64,000 nucleotides of DNA. Origin: Corynespora cassiicola. Taxonomy: Eukaryota > Ascomycota > Dothideomycetes > Pleosporales > Corynesporascaceae. A program made the translations under genes and the position numbers. This document shows positions 54,982 through 64,000 of this stretch, piece after piece. Under the pieces are notes generated by a model that saw nothing but the letters and a program-made list of their open reading frames with translations, did no database searches and was not told where the DNA came from. The first letter of the stretch is position 1; each line of letters starts with the position of its first letter. The DNA is taken from contig JAEUWY010000006.1 in assembly GCA_022059125.1 (NCBI GenBank), forward strand, positions 1,922,001 through 1,986,000, read 5' to 3'.

Positions 54982-55836
54982 CTACACCATATCCCTCACA
55001 CTCTCCACAGCACCCGCCTCCCCCTCCCCCACAAAAAACCGATCCGGCAAATCCTCCCAGGCAAACCTCCCCAACCCATCCCCCCACACAATATACGACG
55101 GCAGCCTATACTCGACCTGGCCCCAATCCACCTCCTCCCTTCTCGCCAGATAATACAAATGCGTCGGCTCCCCCCTCTCATCCGTCCCCCAAACCGTCGG
55201 AAACCGGGTGAGATCATACCCCCCCTTCCCCTTGGGATTGCCCCTGCGCACCCGATCCAGCATCCTGAGCACCTTGACCGCATCGGCCAAGATGCCCAGG
55301 CGCGCGACGCAGGGCGCGAAGAAGCTGGGCTGGGGCGTGGCCCGCTGCGCGAAGATGGTCACGATGAAGCCGCGCAGCTTGCACCCCGGGGGCGTGTTCT
55401 CGTACACAAACGTCACGGTCGCGAGGTCGATGCGCTGGCGCGGATCCATGAGCATTTCCATGCCGAGGCGTAGGATCGTGTTCTGCGTGCGCCAGATGCC
55501 GAGCTTGTCTGCGGCGAGCCAGAGGCGGGATAGGTCCATGAGGGAGTGTGGGCGCGAGTACACGGGCGGCTTGCGCTCGTACAGCCATTCGAACAGGGTG
55601 ATGAAGTCGTTTGCGAGGACAGAGGGCAGGGCGATGGGGTCGCGGGGCGTTTTGGGTTCCCCGTTCGGGTGCCGGAAGAAGGGTGAGGTCTCTGCGAGGA
55701 GTTGTGAATGGACGTCCATGTGTGCTAGGAGGCCGCCGACGCGGAAGCGAACCGGGGTGCCCGTGTATGTGTAATGGTTGAAAGGGTGGCATGAACCCGG
55801 CGGGGGGGCTTTTGGAGGTACGTACGGGGTTGCCAT
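54982..55836 (-). CDS. BTB/POZ-domain protein
   Basis: Intronless, 284 residues from the ATG at 55836; sequence before it in frame has no ATG nearby. The N-terminal part has the BTB pattern: RFRVGGLLAHMDVHSQLLAETSPFF (strand, then the helix that reads 'HSxLLxxxSPFF'), DFITLFEWLYERKPPVYS and LSRLWLAADKLGIW, which match the middle and last helices of fungal BTB proteins. The C-terminal part (about 130-284) is alpha-helical with LRGFIVTIFAQRATPQ and has no other domain I know. Such proteins dimerise and may act as adaptors for cullin-3 or transcription partners; the target is unknown. Coding GC is much higher than that of the AT-rich flanks. Confidence 0.8.
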   Translation of the reverse strand: MATPYVPPKAPPPGSCHPFNHYTYTGTPVRFRVGGLLAHMDVHSQLLAETSPFFRHPNGEPKTPRDPIALPSVLANDFITLFEWLYERKPPVYSRPHSLMDLSRLWLAADKLGIWRTQNTILRLGMEMLMDPRQRIDLATVTFVYENTPPGCKLRGFIVTIFAQRATPQPSFFAPCVARLGILADAVKVLRMLDRVRRGNPKGKGGYDLTRFPTVWGTDERGEPTHLYYLARREEVDWGQVEYRLPSYIVWGDGLGRFAWEDLPDRFFVGEGEAGAVESVRDMV

Positions 55837-56901
55837 GGAGGGCAACGGGGCATGGGGTCTTCAGGAGTGCTCTTTGATGTCTGACGAGACGGTGGGTTCG
55901 ACGTATGTCGTTTTGTGAGCGACTGAGCTGGTGACAGCTGAAGTTGTTATGGCAAGGTAGATTTTTAGGTCGGAAAGGAACGGTGTGGTCTTGGAGAAGA
56001 AGAGAGTATGCATTGTACATAACTAGGGAGCTGGAGTGAAAGGCCAATGGATGCGGCAAACGCACCACGGTGTGAATGTAAACCAGTGCCAAGCATATAA
56101 AAGTCGAAGAATAAAAGTCAAAGCACATCTCAACGATAGTTTGTATTCATTGGCACAAAACCGCTTATACCGTTTTCAACATGGTCTTGGACACCTATAA
56201 GTTCAGGTCGAAACGCATCACGGAGGACGAAAGGAGTGATTCTCAAGCGTAGCGTGCACAGCTACACCAAACCATACGTCATTTGGATATAGTAAACACA
56301 GTTGGAAGAAGACATTGGCAGATGGATAGTTCGCAGACGATGAGGTACAGGAGAAAGAACCTACCTGGACCACAATCCATACCAGGCGTGACATGCAAAA
56401 TATAGCAACGTGATGATATGAGGGTCAACACAGCAGTGAAATGGTCAACATTCTCTTCATTGACATAATGTGAGCTATCAAAAGCTCGAGCATGATAGTG
56501 ATAAAGCAAGTACAATGGCCATGACTAACCAAACATGTACGTGATGTGATAAGCCAGGTGACTCAAAGAGTAATAAGTACTTTTGTCCCAAAGGTGCCGA
56601 CGACCAAAGAAGGAAAGCTACTTTAAAAGCAAATGCGAAGAAGCATTAGATCGTAAGAAATCACGGGCGTCGTTACTGTCAGAGCGTCGCGGGGGGTATT
56701 AAAAGAAGCGTAAGGAAACCAGCCCAAGTATTCATCACGTGAGAAAGTCTGCACGTGGCGGGCAACCAAGAATAGGTGCCCATGTGGGCGTCAGTGGGAG
56801 ATGCCGTCAGCGGGAACGAGAACGCCAATGCCTGCCAGAGGATCCAAACTTGCGGCAACAAAGAGGAAGGAAACAGACAGAAGATTGCAAGCCGACGTCT
56901 A
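55837..56901. other. Intergenic, no gene seen
   Basis: Promoter of the BTB gene on the left and 3' flank of the C2H2 gene on the right. A long minus-strand open frame running from 56128 into the BTB gene is a shadow of that gene. Confidence 0.5.
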
Positions 56902-57708
56902 TTAGCGTCGGTAATTGTGTAGCTTGCGCATGTGTCGCAAGAGGTTGTCTCGACGTGGGAAGCCTTTGCCGCAGCCAGCGACCTCGCACATGTGTTTCTG
57001 CTCCGATGGGGACAATCCGTGTGTCTTCTCGTGACGCCTGAGGTCTTTGGGGTAGAGGAATCCCCTGGCGCACTCGGAACATTGATGTGGTCGATCACCG
57101 TGGGTCAAATGCTTTCGCTCGTGACGGCTGGAGGCGGTGGTTAGCAGCAGTCTACGACTAGAGCGGCCTCACTTACGCTTGGTCGCAAGCACGGTTGAAG
57201 CGTTGTCCGCAGCCACCCACCGAGCATGCGAAGCCGTTCTCGCGAGCCTGCATCCGCCGTCTAAAGTTGTCGCCGGGAGTGTAGGTATCCTCAAGGTGTG
57301 CCTGGACAGTGCCGGTGCCTACGACAGTGGCTTCTTCGTTGAGCTTCTTGAGCCGTGTGTCGGACAGCTGCTCCGGAGGCAGGTGGTGGACGAATTTCTG
57401 GAGATCGGCGGGGTTGACGGCGGGCGGGCTGACCTGGGGAACACTGTTGCCAGGCCACTCCTCGTGGTTGAGCAGGTGCTCAGCGGTGATTTCATAATCA
57501 TCCGTAGGGACCGACATGGGCTTAGGATACGTCAGCTCTCTGCAGGATCATAGCACAGGGAAAGAAGGCCTACTAGGTTGTTAAAGCAGGTGCAAAGTTC
57601 CTCGCCGAACTTGCTGCACCATGAGCATATGCCCGGTGCGAGCATGTCGAGCGCGCCTTCTAGCAGACCCTCAGAGTCGGGGTAGTAGGAACCCGAGATG
57701 GCATCCAT
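56902..57708 (-). CDS. C2H2 zinc-finger protein with three C-terminal fingers
   Basis: Three exons: 57708-57574, 57520-57177 and 57127-56902; introns of 53 nt (GTAGGC donor, CTGAC branch) and 49 nt (GTAAGT donor, GCTAACC branch). The product is 234 residues. The N-terminus MDAISGSYYPD is followed by a cysteine cluster CSWCSKFGEELCTC that might bind a metal. Residues 46-140 are acidic or polar. Three C2H2 fingers lie from C144 to the end: C-x4-C-x12-H-x3-H, C-x2-C-x12-H-x3-H (typical linker THG) and C-x4-C-x12-H-x4-H, ending RKLHNYRR. It is probably a nuclear DNA-binding regulator. A further upstream in-frame ATG would add a signal-peptide-like MFTLPLVLVLLLALY, which is judged a promoter-side artefact. 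Confidence 0.85.
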
Positions 57709-57840
57709 AGAAGACGCCGAAGCAGCAGCTGCTGCAGTGTCTATGTAGAGAGCGAGCAGAAGCACGAGGACCAGAGGCAGCGTGAACATGCTCTGGTGGT
57801 GGAGGCAATACTTGGTGCCTGGGGAAGGTGCGGGGACAGC

Positions 57841-57870
57841 GACGGCGACGGCGACGGCGACAGTGACGGC
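57841..57870. repeat. GACGGC hexamer microsatellite
   Basis: Five units of GACGGC/GACAGT in tandem in the promoter side of the C2H2 gene. Confidence 0.8.
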
Positions 57871-60258
57871 AGAAGCGCAGGGCGGGAGGGTGTGCAGCAA
57901 TGCGCAGGATTGGAAAAAAGTGAGGAATGCTGGAGGGGCAGAGCAGTAAGAAGGTTTGTGCTGAGGTGCAGTCAGTAGGTATGCCTCACAGGGTTCCAAG
58001 GTTGGGACGGAACGAGGGCGCGCGCGCGAGGCAGGCCCTCGAGCGAGCGGGTGGGCGCTGGCTGTTGGCGGCCTCCAATGTGGCTGAGGCCTGTGGCTCT
58101 CAGCCCGGCGCCCAGCATGCAAAATCTGGAGCTGCAATTCCGTCAGTCATGATGGTTAGTTGTGATGGAGATGCAATTCCGATGGTGCAAGCCTGCACAC
58201 GATGTGGTTGAGCAGAGGGATGCAGAACAGCCGTTCGGCGAGTGCATTATCCACGGGCGGCGCCAATGCCTCGACGCCCGCCAATCTGCTTCAGCCTCTG
58301 CCAGGAGGGGAACCTGCATCCGTCAGTCCCGTGACCTGCGTGCGCTGTCAGGTCGAGAGGATTAGCAAGTCAGACTGTGTGCGTAGGCACTGGTCAAAGA
58401 GTCGTGGTCTGGCCATTGGTGGGAGGGAAGCCACCGATGATGGGATGGGGTTGAGGCTCTTGAGACCTGCTGTTCTGTCACGTGCCGTCGCGTCGACGCG
58501 CGTCACCGAATCAATGCGGGGTCTGCGGGGCTTTTCAACGTCTCAAAAGAGTGATGCAGGCCTTTTCGATGGCAATGAATTCGTGCAGTCAAACGACTTG
58601 ATATTCTGACGCTGTCAAAAGTTGCAGTTGACAGACTCGGTGGTTCCATGGTTGGCAAGGCAGACAGGGACCTCGGGAGACAGCCTGACAGCCGTGACAG
58701 CCGTCATAGCCCCAAAAAGACAGCATTCGGACCCTGGAAACAGTTTTCAAAGAAGAAGAAGCAATTCGATGGACGGATACATGCCAAAATGATACAAGCA
58801 GAGCTCCATCCCTTGCCAGCCTTTCTACCGGATTACCCGCGCCCTTATACCTCCAGGCCCTTCAGCCTTCAGCCCGCCCAGTGCGACTCAGTCAAACAAG
58901 GCAACAGTATCAGCCCTGGCCCCGCTTCCAATTTTATCCCTCACTAATTGCACAAACGGGGCGGCCTTCCCTGATTGCAGTCGTACTAACAATGCACAGC
59001 GGTAGGCGTCCACCTATGCCACACCAAGCATGCAACTCGCCTGCCCCTCGCCCAATCATATCCCCGCCACCAACCTCCTCTGAAGGCGGCCTCACAGGCC
59101 CCCCAATCAGCCCGCCCGCATCCCAGAATTACGTGTGCCGGCAGGAGGCATAACGTCGAAGGCACATCTGATCCTCCGGAATCCGGTGGTGGGCGCTGAT
59201 CGTGGTGGCATCGCCCTCTTTTTTTTTTCTTCTCCTCCCTTCGCCTCGCCAATCGCTTCTCCAAGGCGCGATTGCCCCGCTGCCTTGGTGTTCTGGCGTC
59301 GCACCCACGACGCCGGGCGGGAGTCCGAGCTGGACGCGTGATTAAAGTGGCGGCCCGGCGGAGATTATCACCAGGTCCGTTTGTGGCACCGGGGCCCGAT
59401 GGGGGTCCACACACGTGGGGAAGGTCGTGTTGTTATCGCACTGAAACAAGTGTCAGCCGTTTGGTCGCAGGGAGATGCCCAAGCGCGAGAGGATGCTGCA
59501 GGCGGGTTTCGAACGGTATTTTGGGCCTGGGGCACGGTGCCCGTGGGATAATAGAACTGTGTGCACGGGTTCGCGGTCTGGACATGACTACCGAGCTCTT
59601 GAAAGTAGACGTAGAATTTGTGATTTATAAGGCAGATGGTAATTCTTCTGCAAAGAGATGGCTTGGAGTATAGTGAAAGAAAAAAAGTCCTGTAGCTGGG
59701 CTAGGCAATGTCTCTGCTCGCCACTGGACCAAGTGGCCGTCGTCTTGTTGAACGACATGTGTTTGCTCACGGAAACTTAATATTTGGACCCCCATACTCT
59801 TGGTTACCTGTCCCTATAACTTGCTTGCGGTTGGCTCTTTCAGCATCGGATTTCTACTATCGTGACCCAAAAGTCTCAGTGCTGGCAGGCCCTGGATCAT
59901 GATCCTCTGATTGCAGTCCTTGTTGTTACCTCGACTGCATTCTTGACGACCTTTCACCAACAAAGTCTCCAACCTTCAGTATAAGAGTTGTTCTCTACCC
60001 CTAGCAGATCTACCCCGCAGCAACAGCTAGGGGCTATGCCGCTGGACTCTTTCTTCGATCAGCGCACATGCATCAGTTGACTACCTGGGATCTTCCCAGC
60101 AGACTGCCATTATATAAGCTGTCAAATCTGAGTAGATGACGAATTGGGATCCCTCAGCGCCCTGACACCGCTCAAGATGTCGCAATTCCACGTCTCTAAC
60201 TCCCAAGAGTGGGGCTTCATACTAATCATACAGCTAGGAGTCATGGCCTCTAGGACAT

Positions 60259-60268
60259 GTATATAATA
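60259..60268 (+). promoter_or_regulatory. TATA box upstream of the 243-residue gene
   Basis: GTATATAATA lies 160-168 nt before the ATG at 60427 and is followed by a pyrimidine-rich stretch (CTTCTCCACCG) typical of a transcription start. Confidence 0.5.
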
Positions 60269-60426
60269 CCAACTGTGTTAGGCCTTGCTTTCAATTGTCA
60301 TAAATCTTCTCCACCGTCTTTATCTCAAGTTGAACAGCCAATTCGCTGAATCCATTGATCTGCGGCCATCATCGACCATCACTTGAACGAGACAACCGGG
60401 ACTTCCTTGTGCATTACAGCTGCATA

Positions 60427-61158
60427 ATGGCCTCGCAATATGATGATCCAGATAGCATGGATATAGATACCGAGGGCCCTCCAGACCCTAAGGAATTAAA
60501 GGAAGATCGCCAATTAACTCCAGAGGAGGTCCCCGGCTGGAACGCATACGTAAATACCATGCAACCTACGTCGGTCGAGGGTCAGTCTCAGCGCACAGAA
60601 CCACCACCGGCCCCTGGTATTACTCAGTACAGTGATGTACCAGCCGAGACCAACGAAAACTCACTTATGAACGATCTCTTGGGGTGCGCAAAGGTTGCAG
60701 CCCAGGAACAATATCCCCCCAGGTACGCAATCTTCAGCTGCGACGATGGAGTAGAATATTGCTTGGAGTCGCCAAAGACCATGCATCGTTTCACCGTCAG
60801 ATGCGGGCCTGCTCTTTGTGGCAACCTTGATTGCCCGAGGCAATGGATTCATTTTCTGCCTGGTTTTATGCCTCCCACATGGGAGACGGGCACAGGCTGG
60901 AGGGACGGAGTGTCTCCGTTCAGCCTCGACTGGCATACAGAGATTCCGACCTATTGGCAGCCCCGCTTCATATGGGAAGAGAATGGTACTCGCCACGGTC
61001 CCTTTTGGAACAGCATACCGGGATACTTCTACATGCCTGGGTTGCAGCAAGCTCCGTTTGCTCCTTCGCCAAAGGACGCCACGGGGACGCCGGGATACCG
61101 GAAACAAAAACGATGGATAAGCACCAAGAGGCTTACCCGGTATGAAGGACGGGGATAG
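60427..61158 (+). CDS. Hypothetical protein, 243 residues
   Basis: Intronless from the ATG at 60427 (MASQYDDPDSMDID); a longer frame upstream has no ATG. Residues 1-80 are acidic and Pro-rich, probably disordered (GPPDPKELKEDRQLTPEEVPGW). From about 97 a folded region appears: YAIFSCDDGVEYCLESP, HRFTVRCGPALCGNLDCP, a tryptophan-rich stretch (WIHFLPGFMPPTW, YWQPRFIWEENGTRHGPFW) and a basic end (KQKRWISTKRLTRYEGRG). Four cysteines in CGPALCGNLDC might bind metal. No signal peptide. I do not recognise the family; coding is supported by composition and the TATA-bearing promoter. Confidence 0.6.
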   Translation: MASQYDDPDSMDIDTEGPPDPKELKEDRQLTPEEVPGWNAYVNTMQPTSVEGQSQRTEPPPAPGITQYSDVPAETNENSLMNDLLGCAKVAAQEQYPPRYAIFSCDDGVEYCLESPKTMHRFTVRCGPALCGNLDCPRQWIHFLPGFMPPTWETGTGWRDGVSPFSLDWHTEIPTYWQPRFIWEENGTRHGPFWNSIPGYFYMPGLQQAPFAPSPKDATGTPGYRKQKRWISTKRLTRYEGRG

Positions 61159-62530
61159 TCATTGCATCTGTCAAACGTCTTTGGGGTATGGAGCGGTTTC
61201 ATGACAGGCCTCCGGCTAGGTCTAAGGGGTACGAGGCAAGGTGTTTCTGGTTCTCTTATGTAAAACTCAGACTGTTACTTTCCTTGAATTATTCCCAGTC
61301 TTGCATGCTTGTGGATTTACTTTGTTTCTATCAATTCCATGTCATACTCTATTCCGAACCCCCGGTGCCTTCATGGACGCAGCGGGAAGCCTCTCGACCT
61401 GACTCTGGTCAATCAGAATCATTCAGTCAAAAAGGTAGTTGTTGTTTGCTGTTGATACCGACGATAAGGCCTTATGAGTCGCTTCCCATTTCGCTTGGAT
61501 ACACAAAGGAGCGGGGCCGATGGTGTACAGTGAGGCTGCAGCCTAGGAAGCGGCCGAGTGTGTCATTGACCAACCATTTTCCAAGTCAATGGCTCTCTAC
61601 GATTTTATCTTCAAAATAAAGGGCTCTGGACAGTGCGAGAGAAGTCGGGACTCAGGAATGTTGCTTCGTGTTGGTCAATGGTCCTAATTTAGAGAATCGC
61701 ATGCCAAAACCCTAAATCTCTCCAACGACAAGGCGGCCCAGCTGAAGACGCAGTAATGTTGAGGAGCGGCGTCAGGCCATGGAAGAAGTTCTTAAAATAT
61801 TCTGCTCCAAGGGGGCGTGAACAGCGGCGCAAACTGCAGGCTAGTAAGTGGAATCACATTGGAATTCGAGGGGCCTGCGACGGTAACATTGCATATGCAA
61901 ATGTTGAGGTGCAAAATTGAAGCTGTCGCCTTCGGAACAATGTTCCACCATGGGCCCAGCCCCGGCCGGTCGCGGCGGCGCCGGCCCACGCTGACCTCAT
62001 CCATCAGCCCCTCACAGGCTACACCGCAGTCGTGCACTTCATTTAAAGCAACCGTTCTTCCTGCCAACCAATCGCCTGCATGATCAGCGCTCTTTCGACG
62101 CCAAAATGACGTTGAAAAAGAGGCGACCCGTTGATCGTCCCCCTTCCGTCGGCCCTGCAGCTCCATTGGCGACGTTCAATATCTAAGCGTCTCCATTCGG
62201 AAATCCAATAAGTAGCTGGAGTGAAATATGGTAGCGGCACTCCTGCAGTTGCCTCGTTGCATGGTTGCACGACAAAGCGGCTGAATATCAGTCCATGAGC
62301 GTTGGTCAATTGATTGCCTCTGGACGCTGCCAAGGCTTCCACGCCGCATACCTCCACGCTTCCGTACCTCACCCTACAAACAAAGAGTAACCTTGTCCTG
62401 TTTGCACGGCTGCAATATTTGCAACCTAGTGAAGCTTAAATAGAAGCAAAGATTCCCGGACACTGATCTCTCTCCATCCATCACCAACCTCCACCATCAT
62501 CATTTCTACAAGACTACCACACCGGCCACA
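61159..62530. other. Intergenic, no gene seen
   Basis: Short frames only. The last 100 nt (CTTAAATAG near 62434, then CTCTCTCCATCC and CACCAACCTCCACC) form the core promoter and leader of the small secreted protein gene. Confidence 0.5.
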
Positions 62531-62998
62531 ATGCTCATCTCTACATTCGTTCTCACCGCGGTCATCACCGCAGTGGCAGCTCTGCCAACGGCCACTGACC
62601 TGACTCCACGAGCTGGTGGGCCCACCGCCAAGCCCATACCACCAACGTGCTCAGTCACCAACCCCCTCCCCCTCGCCTCTGCCGACAAATCGTACATTCC
62701 GGGAGACTCAGTAAAGGATGTACAGCTCTATTCGGCATACTACCCATCGCCCTCGCCAAACAAGACGGCATTGGCCCAGCAGTGCCTAGAGCAATGCTAC
62801 GGGTACGGCGACAGCACCCAGTGCAAGTCCGCATTTTGGGCCGAGAACGTCCCGACTCCGCCCGGCTACTATGGAACTCCCGGTGGGCAGCTCTTGACCG
62901 CGTGCCTGATGTACACTCGGCCGCTCGAGGGCGGAGACTTTGCGGTGGCTCCCGGGGGGCAGGCTACCGACGCGTTTGCGGGAAACATTGCCTGCTGA
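62531..62998 (+). CDS. Small secreted protein, cysteine-containing
   Basis: Intronless, 155 residues, ATG in context CCGGCCACAATGC. Signal peptide MLISTFVLTAVITAVAALP, with a possible dibasic-free propeptide. The mature part has five cysteines (PPTCSV, QQCLEQCYGYGD, QCKSAFW, LTACLMY, NIAC at the very end), the motif PPGYYGTPGGQL and ATDAFAGNIAC, a pattern I associate with a family of small secreted ascomycete proteins of unknown function. Aromatic and Gly-rich content suggests a wall-associated or apoplastic protein, and an effector role is possible. A typical CA/CT-rich leader precedes it. No neighbours suggest a pathway. Confidence 0.78.
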   Translation: MLISTFVLTAVITAVAALPTATDLTPRAGGPTAKPIPPTCSVTNPLPLASADKSYIPGDSVKDVQLYSAYYPSPSPNKTALAQQCLEQCYGYGDSTQCKSAFWAENVPTPPGYYGTPGGQLLTACLMYTRPLEGGDFAVAPGGQATDAFAGNIAC

Positions 62999-64000
62999 CC
63001 CGAAGGCTAACGAGTGGGTTCGATCAGAGGCGGCAACGGGGGTAGAGACAAAAGGTAATGGCGGCATGTGGTCAGTCGAAGATATCTGGGTATGGTCGGG
63101 CGGGTAAAACACGGTTTCGGTAATGTCGGATGATTCATGAGGGCATGGCGTCTGTAGGCAAGTAATACCTAATGCGATTCAGTCACCATCTTCTACAACT
63201 GTGTTTCCCTGGTCTATCCCTACCTTCCTCTCCTCCGTGTCAAAACCTATTTTTCCATACCCCACAGCATGGAGCGATGGGCCTTGCATCTAGCCCGTTT
63301 CTGGTGAAAATAAGCGGATTGGAGGCCGCACGTCGGATTGAGGACAGAATGACAACGAGGCGGGTCACGATACCTCTTTTTAACCCCCCCCAGCATCCAT
63401 CCAGGCCTCGTATCCACCTAATTCGAGGACCCTCATCCCAAACCCTCAAGTCCGATGCGGAGCCTCACGACCGCATCGACCGTCTTCTGCCCCCATTGCT
63501 GCCCCCACCCCACTCCGCCCAGGCTCGATCAATCTCCGCCGTTGCTTAATTCTATTTTGGAGGCCCTGAAGGCTTCCTAGACCGCCACGGAATCTTGCAG
63601 GTGAGACGAGGCGAGCTGAGCTTTGGGCACGATACCCGAACGCACGACATGGCAATCCATCTTTTTCGAAATCGTGCCCACGACCCACAACCGCCTCCAC
63701 AAAGTTTAAACGTCATCTCCGCCCTCTACTCAGCGGCCGCGCGCGGCGAGCAATGCAGTCCAAGACAAAACGCTGCACGAAGGAAGGAAAAGCGCTCTGC
63801 ACGCTCAAAATAAACCTTTTTGCAGCTGCCTACCAAGCCGTTGTTGGCGAAAGAATCCACCGCTCAGTCGAGTCGCCCTCACCGAGTCATCAAGAAAAGA
63901 GTCGTGATGAGGGGGGCGAACATCGCCAAAAAAAAAGCCACCGCCCGCGCGCACTCCGAAGAACGTCCACAGTGCAGACGCCCTTCCAGCTCAAGCTACC
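62999..64000. other. Right-edge region, no gene seen
   Basis: 1 kb with short overlapping frames only. The last 300 nt are GC-rich and pyrimidine-poor, and could be the promoter of a gene beyond the edge. Confidence 0.45.

Larger units (their letters stand above)
57709..60426. other. Long intergenic region, no gene seen
   Basis: 2.7 kb. The left part is the C2H2 promoter with a hexamer microsatellite. A poly-T run (59,217-59,228) and GC-rich low-complexity frames occupy 58.9-59.5 kb. A TATA box (GTATATAATA, 60259-60268) about 160 nt before the next start is likely the promoter of the gene at 60427. Confidence 0.5.

Noticed and set aside
55214..56128. 304-residue minus-strand frame overlapping the BTB gene.
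   Set aside because: Another frame of the BTB coding region; His/Arg/Pro-rich with no domain.
1..64000. CRISPR arrays, bacterial operons, tRNA and rRNA genes.
   Set aside because: No direct-repeat/spacer arrays and no rRNA. I saw no convincing tRNA by eye, but a covariance-model scan (tRNAscan-SE) would be needed to exclude one.

Overview
The window is nuclear DNA of a filamentous ascomycete (Pezizomycotina). The evidence is short spliceosomal introns of about 49-90 nt with GTRNGT donors and CTRAC/CTAA branch sites before the acceptor, protein families typical of these fungi (a VIB-1/XprG-type NDT80 factor, But2-domain secreted protein, GH78, GH3, MFS sugar porter, DUF1772, NmrA), and GC-rich gene blocks alternating with AT- and TpA-rich gene-poor blocks. 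Three decayed genes or fragments carry or suggest stop codons of the CpA-to-TpA kind left by repeat-induced point mutation (RIP). I cannot place it below subphylum.

Layout. 0.6-2.4 kb: an NmrA-like oxidoreductase and a DUF1772 membrane protein. 3.5-9.6 kb: an AT-rich block with a secreted GH5 hydrolase, an intronless membrane glycosyltransferase resembling the bacterial glucan synthase OpgH/MdoH, and a relic of a polyketide synthase acyl-carrier domain. 9.6-18.9 kb: about 9 kb with no supported protein gene; its last 1.8 kb is probably the spliced leader of the next gene. 18.9-21.7 kb: a VIB-1/XprG-like NDT80 transcription factor. 23.1-24.2 kb: SRP receptor beta. 26.4-28.0 kb: cystathionine beta-synthase. 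28-36 kb: a second AT-rich block with a dead cytochrome P450, a But2-type secreted protein and a frameshifted small ORF. 36-43.8 kb: GNAT acetyltransferase, DDI1 and RRP8 (housekeeping, GC-rich). 44.3-52.7 kb: a three-gene glycoside-use cluster (GH3 beta-glucosidase, MFS sugar porter, GH78 alpha-L-rhamnosidase). 52.8-57.7 kb: two small unknown genes (one with an in-frame stop), a BTB/POZ protein and a three-finger C2H2 protein. 60.4-63.0 kb: an unknown fungal protein and a small secreted cysteine-containing protein.

Working together. The clearest functional unit is GH3-MFS-GH78. A secreted beta-glucosidase, a sugar importer and a rhamnosidase without signal peptide suit the use of rhamnosyl-glucoside plant compounds. 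The MFS and GH78 genes share a divergent promoter with an inverted pair of CreA-type sites, and the GH3 promoter carries three direct CreA-type repeats, so shared carbon-catabolite repression is likely. The other genes look like independent units. The most unusual single gene is the OpgH-like synthase, whose bacterial relatives make periplasmic beta-glucans; how a fungus uses it cannot be told from this window. All exon-intron structures were worked out by hand from splice consensus and reading-frame continuity and have not been compared with transcripts or databases.
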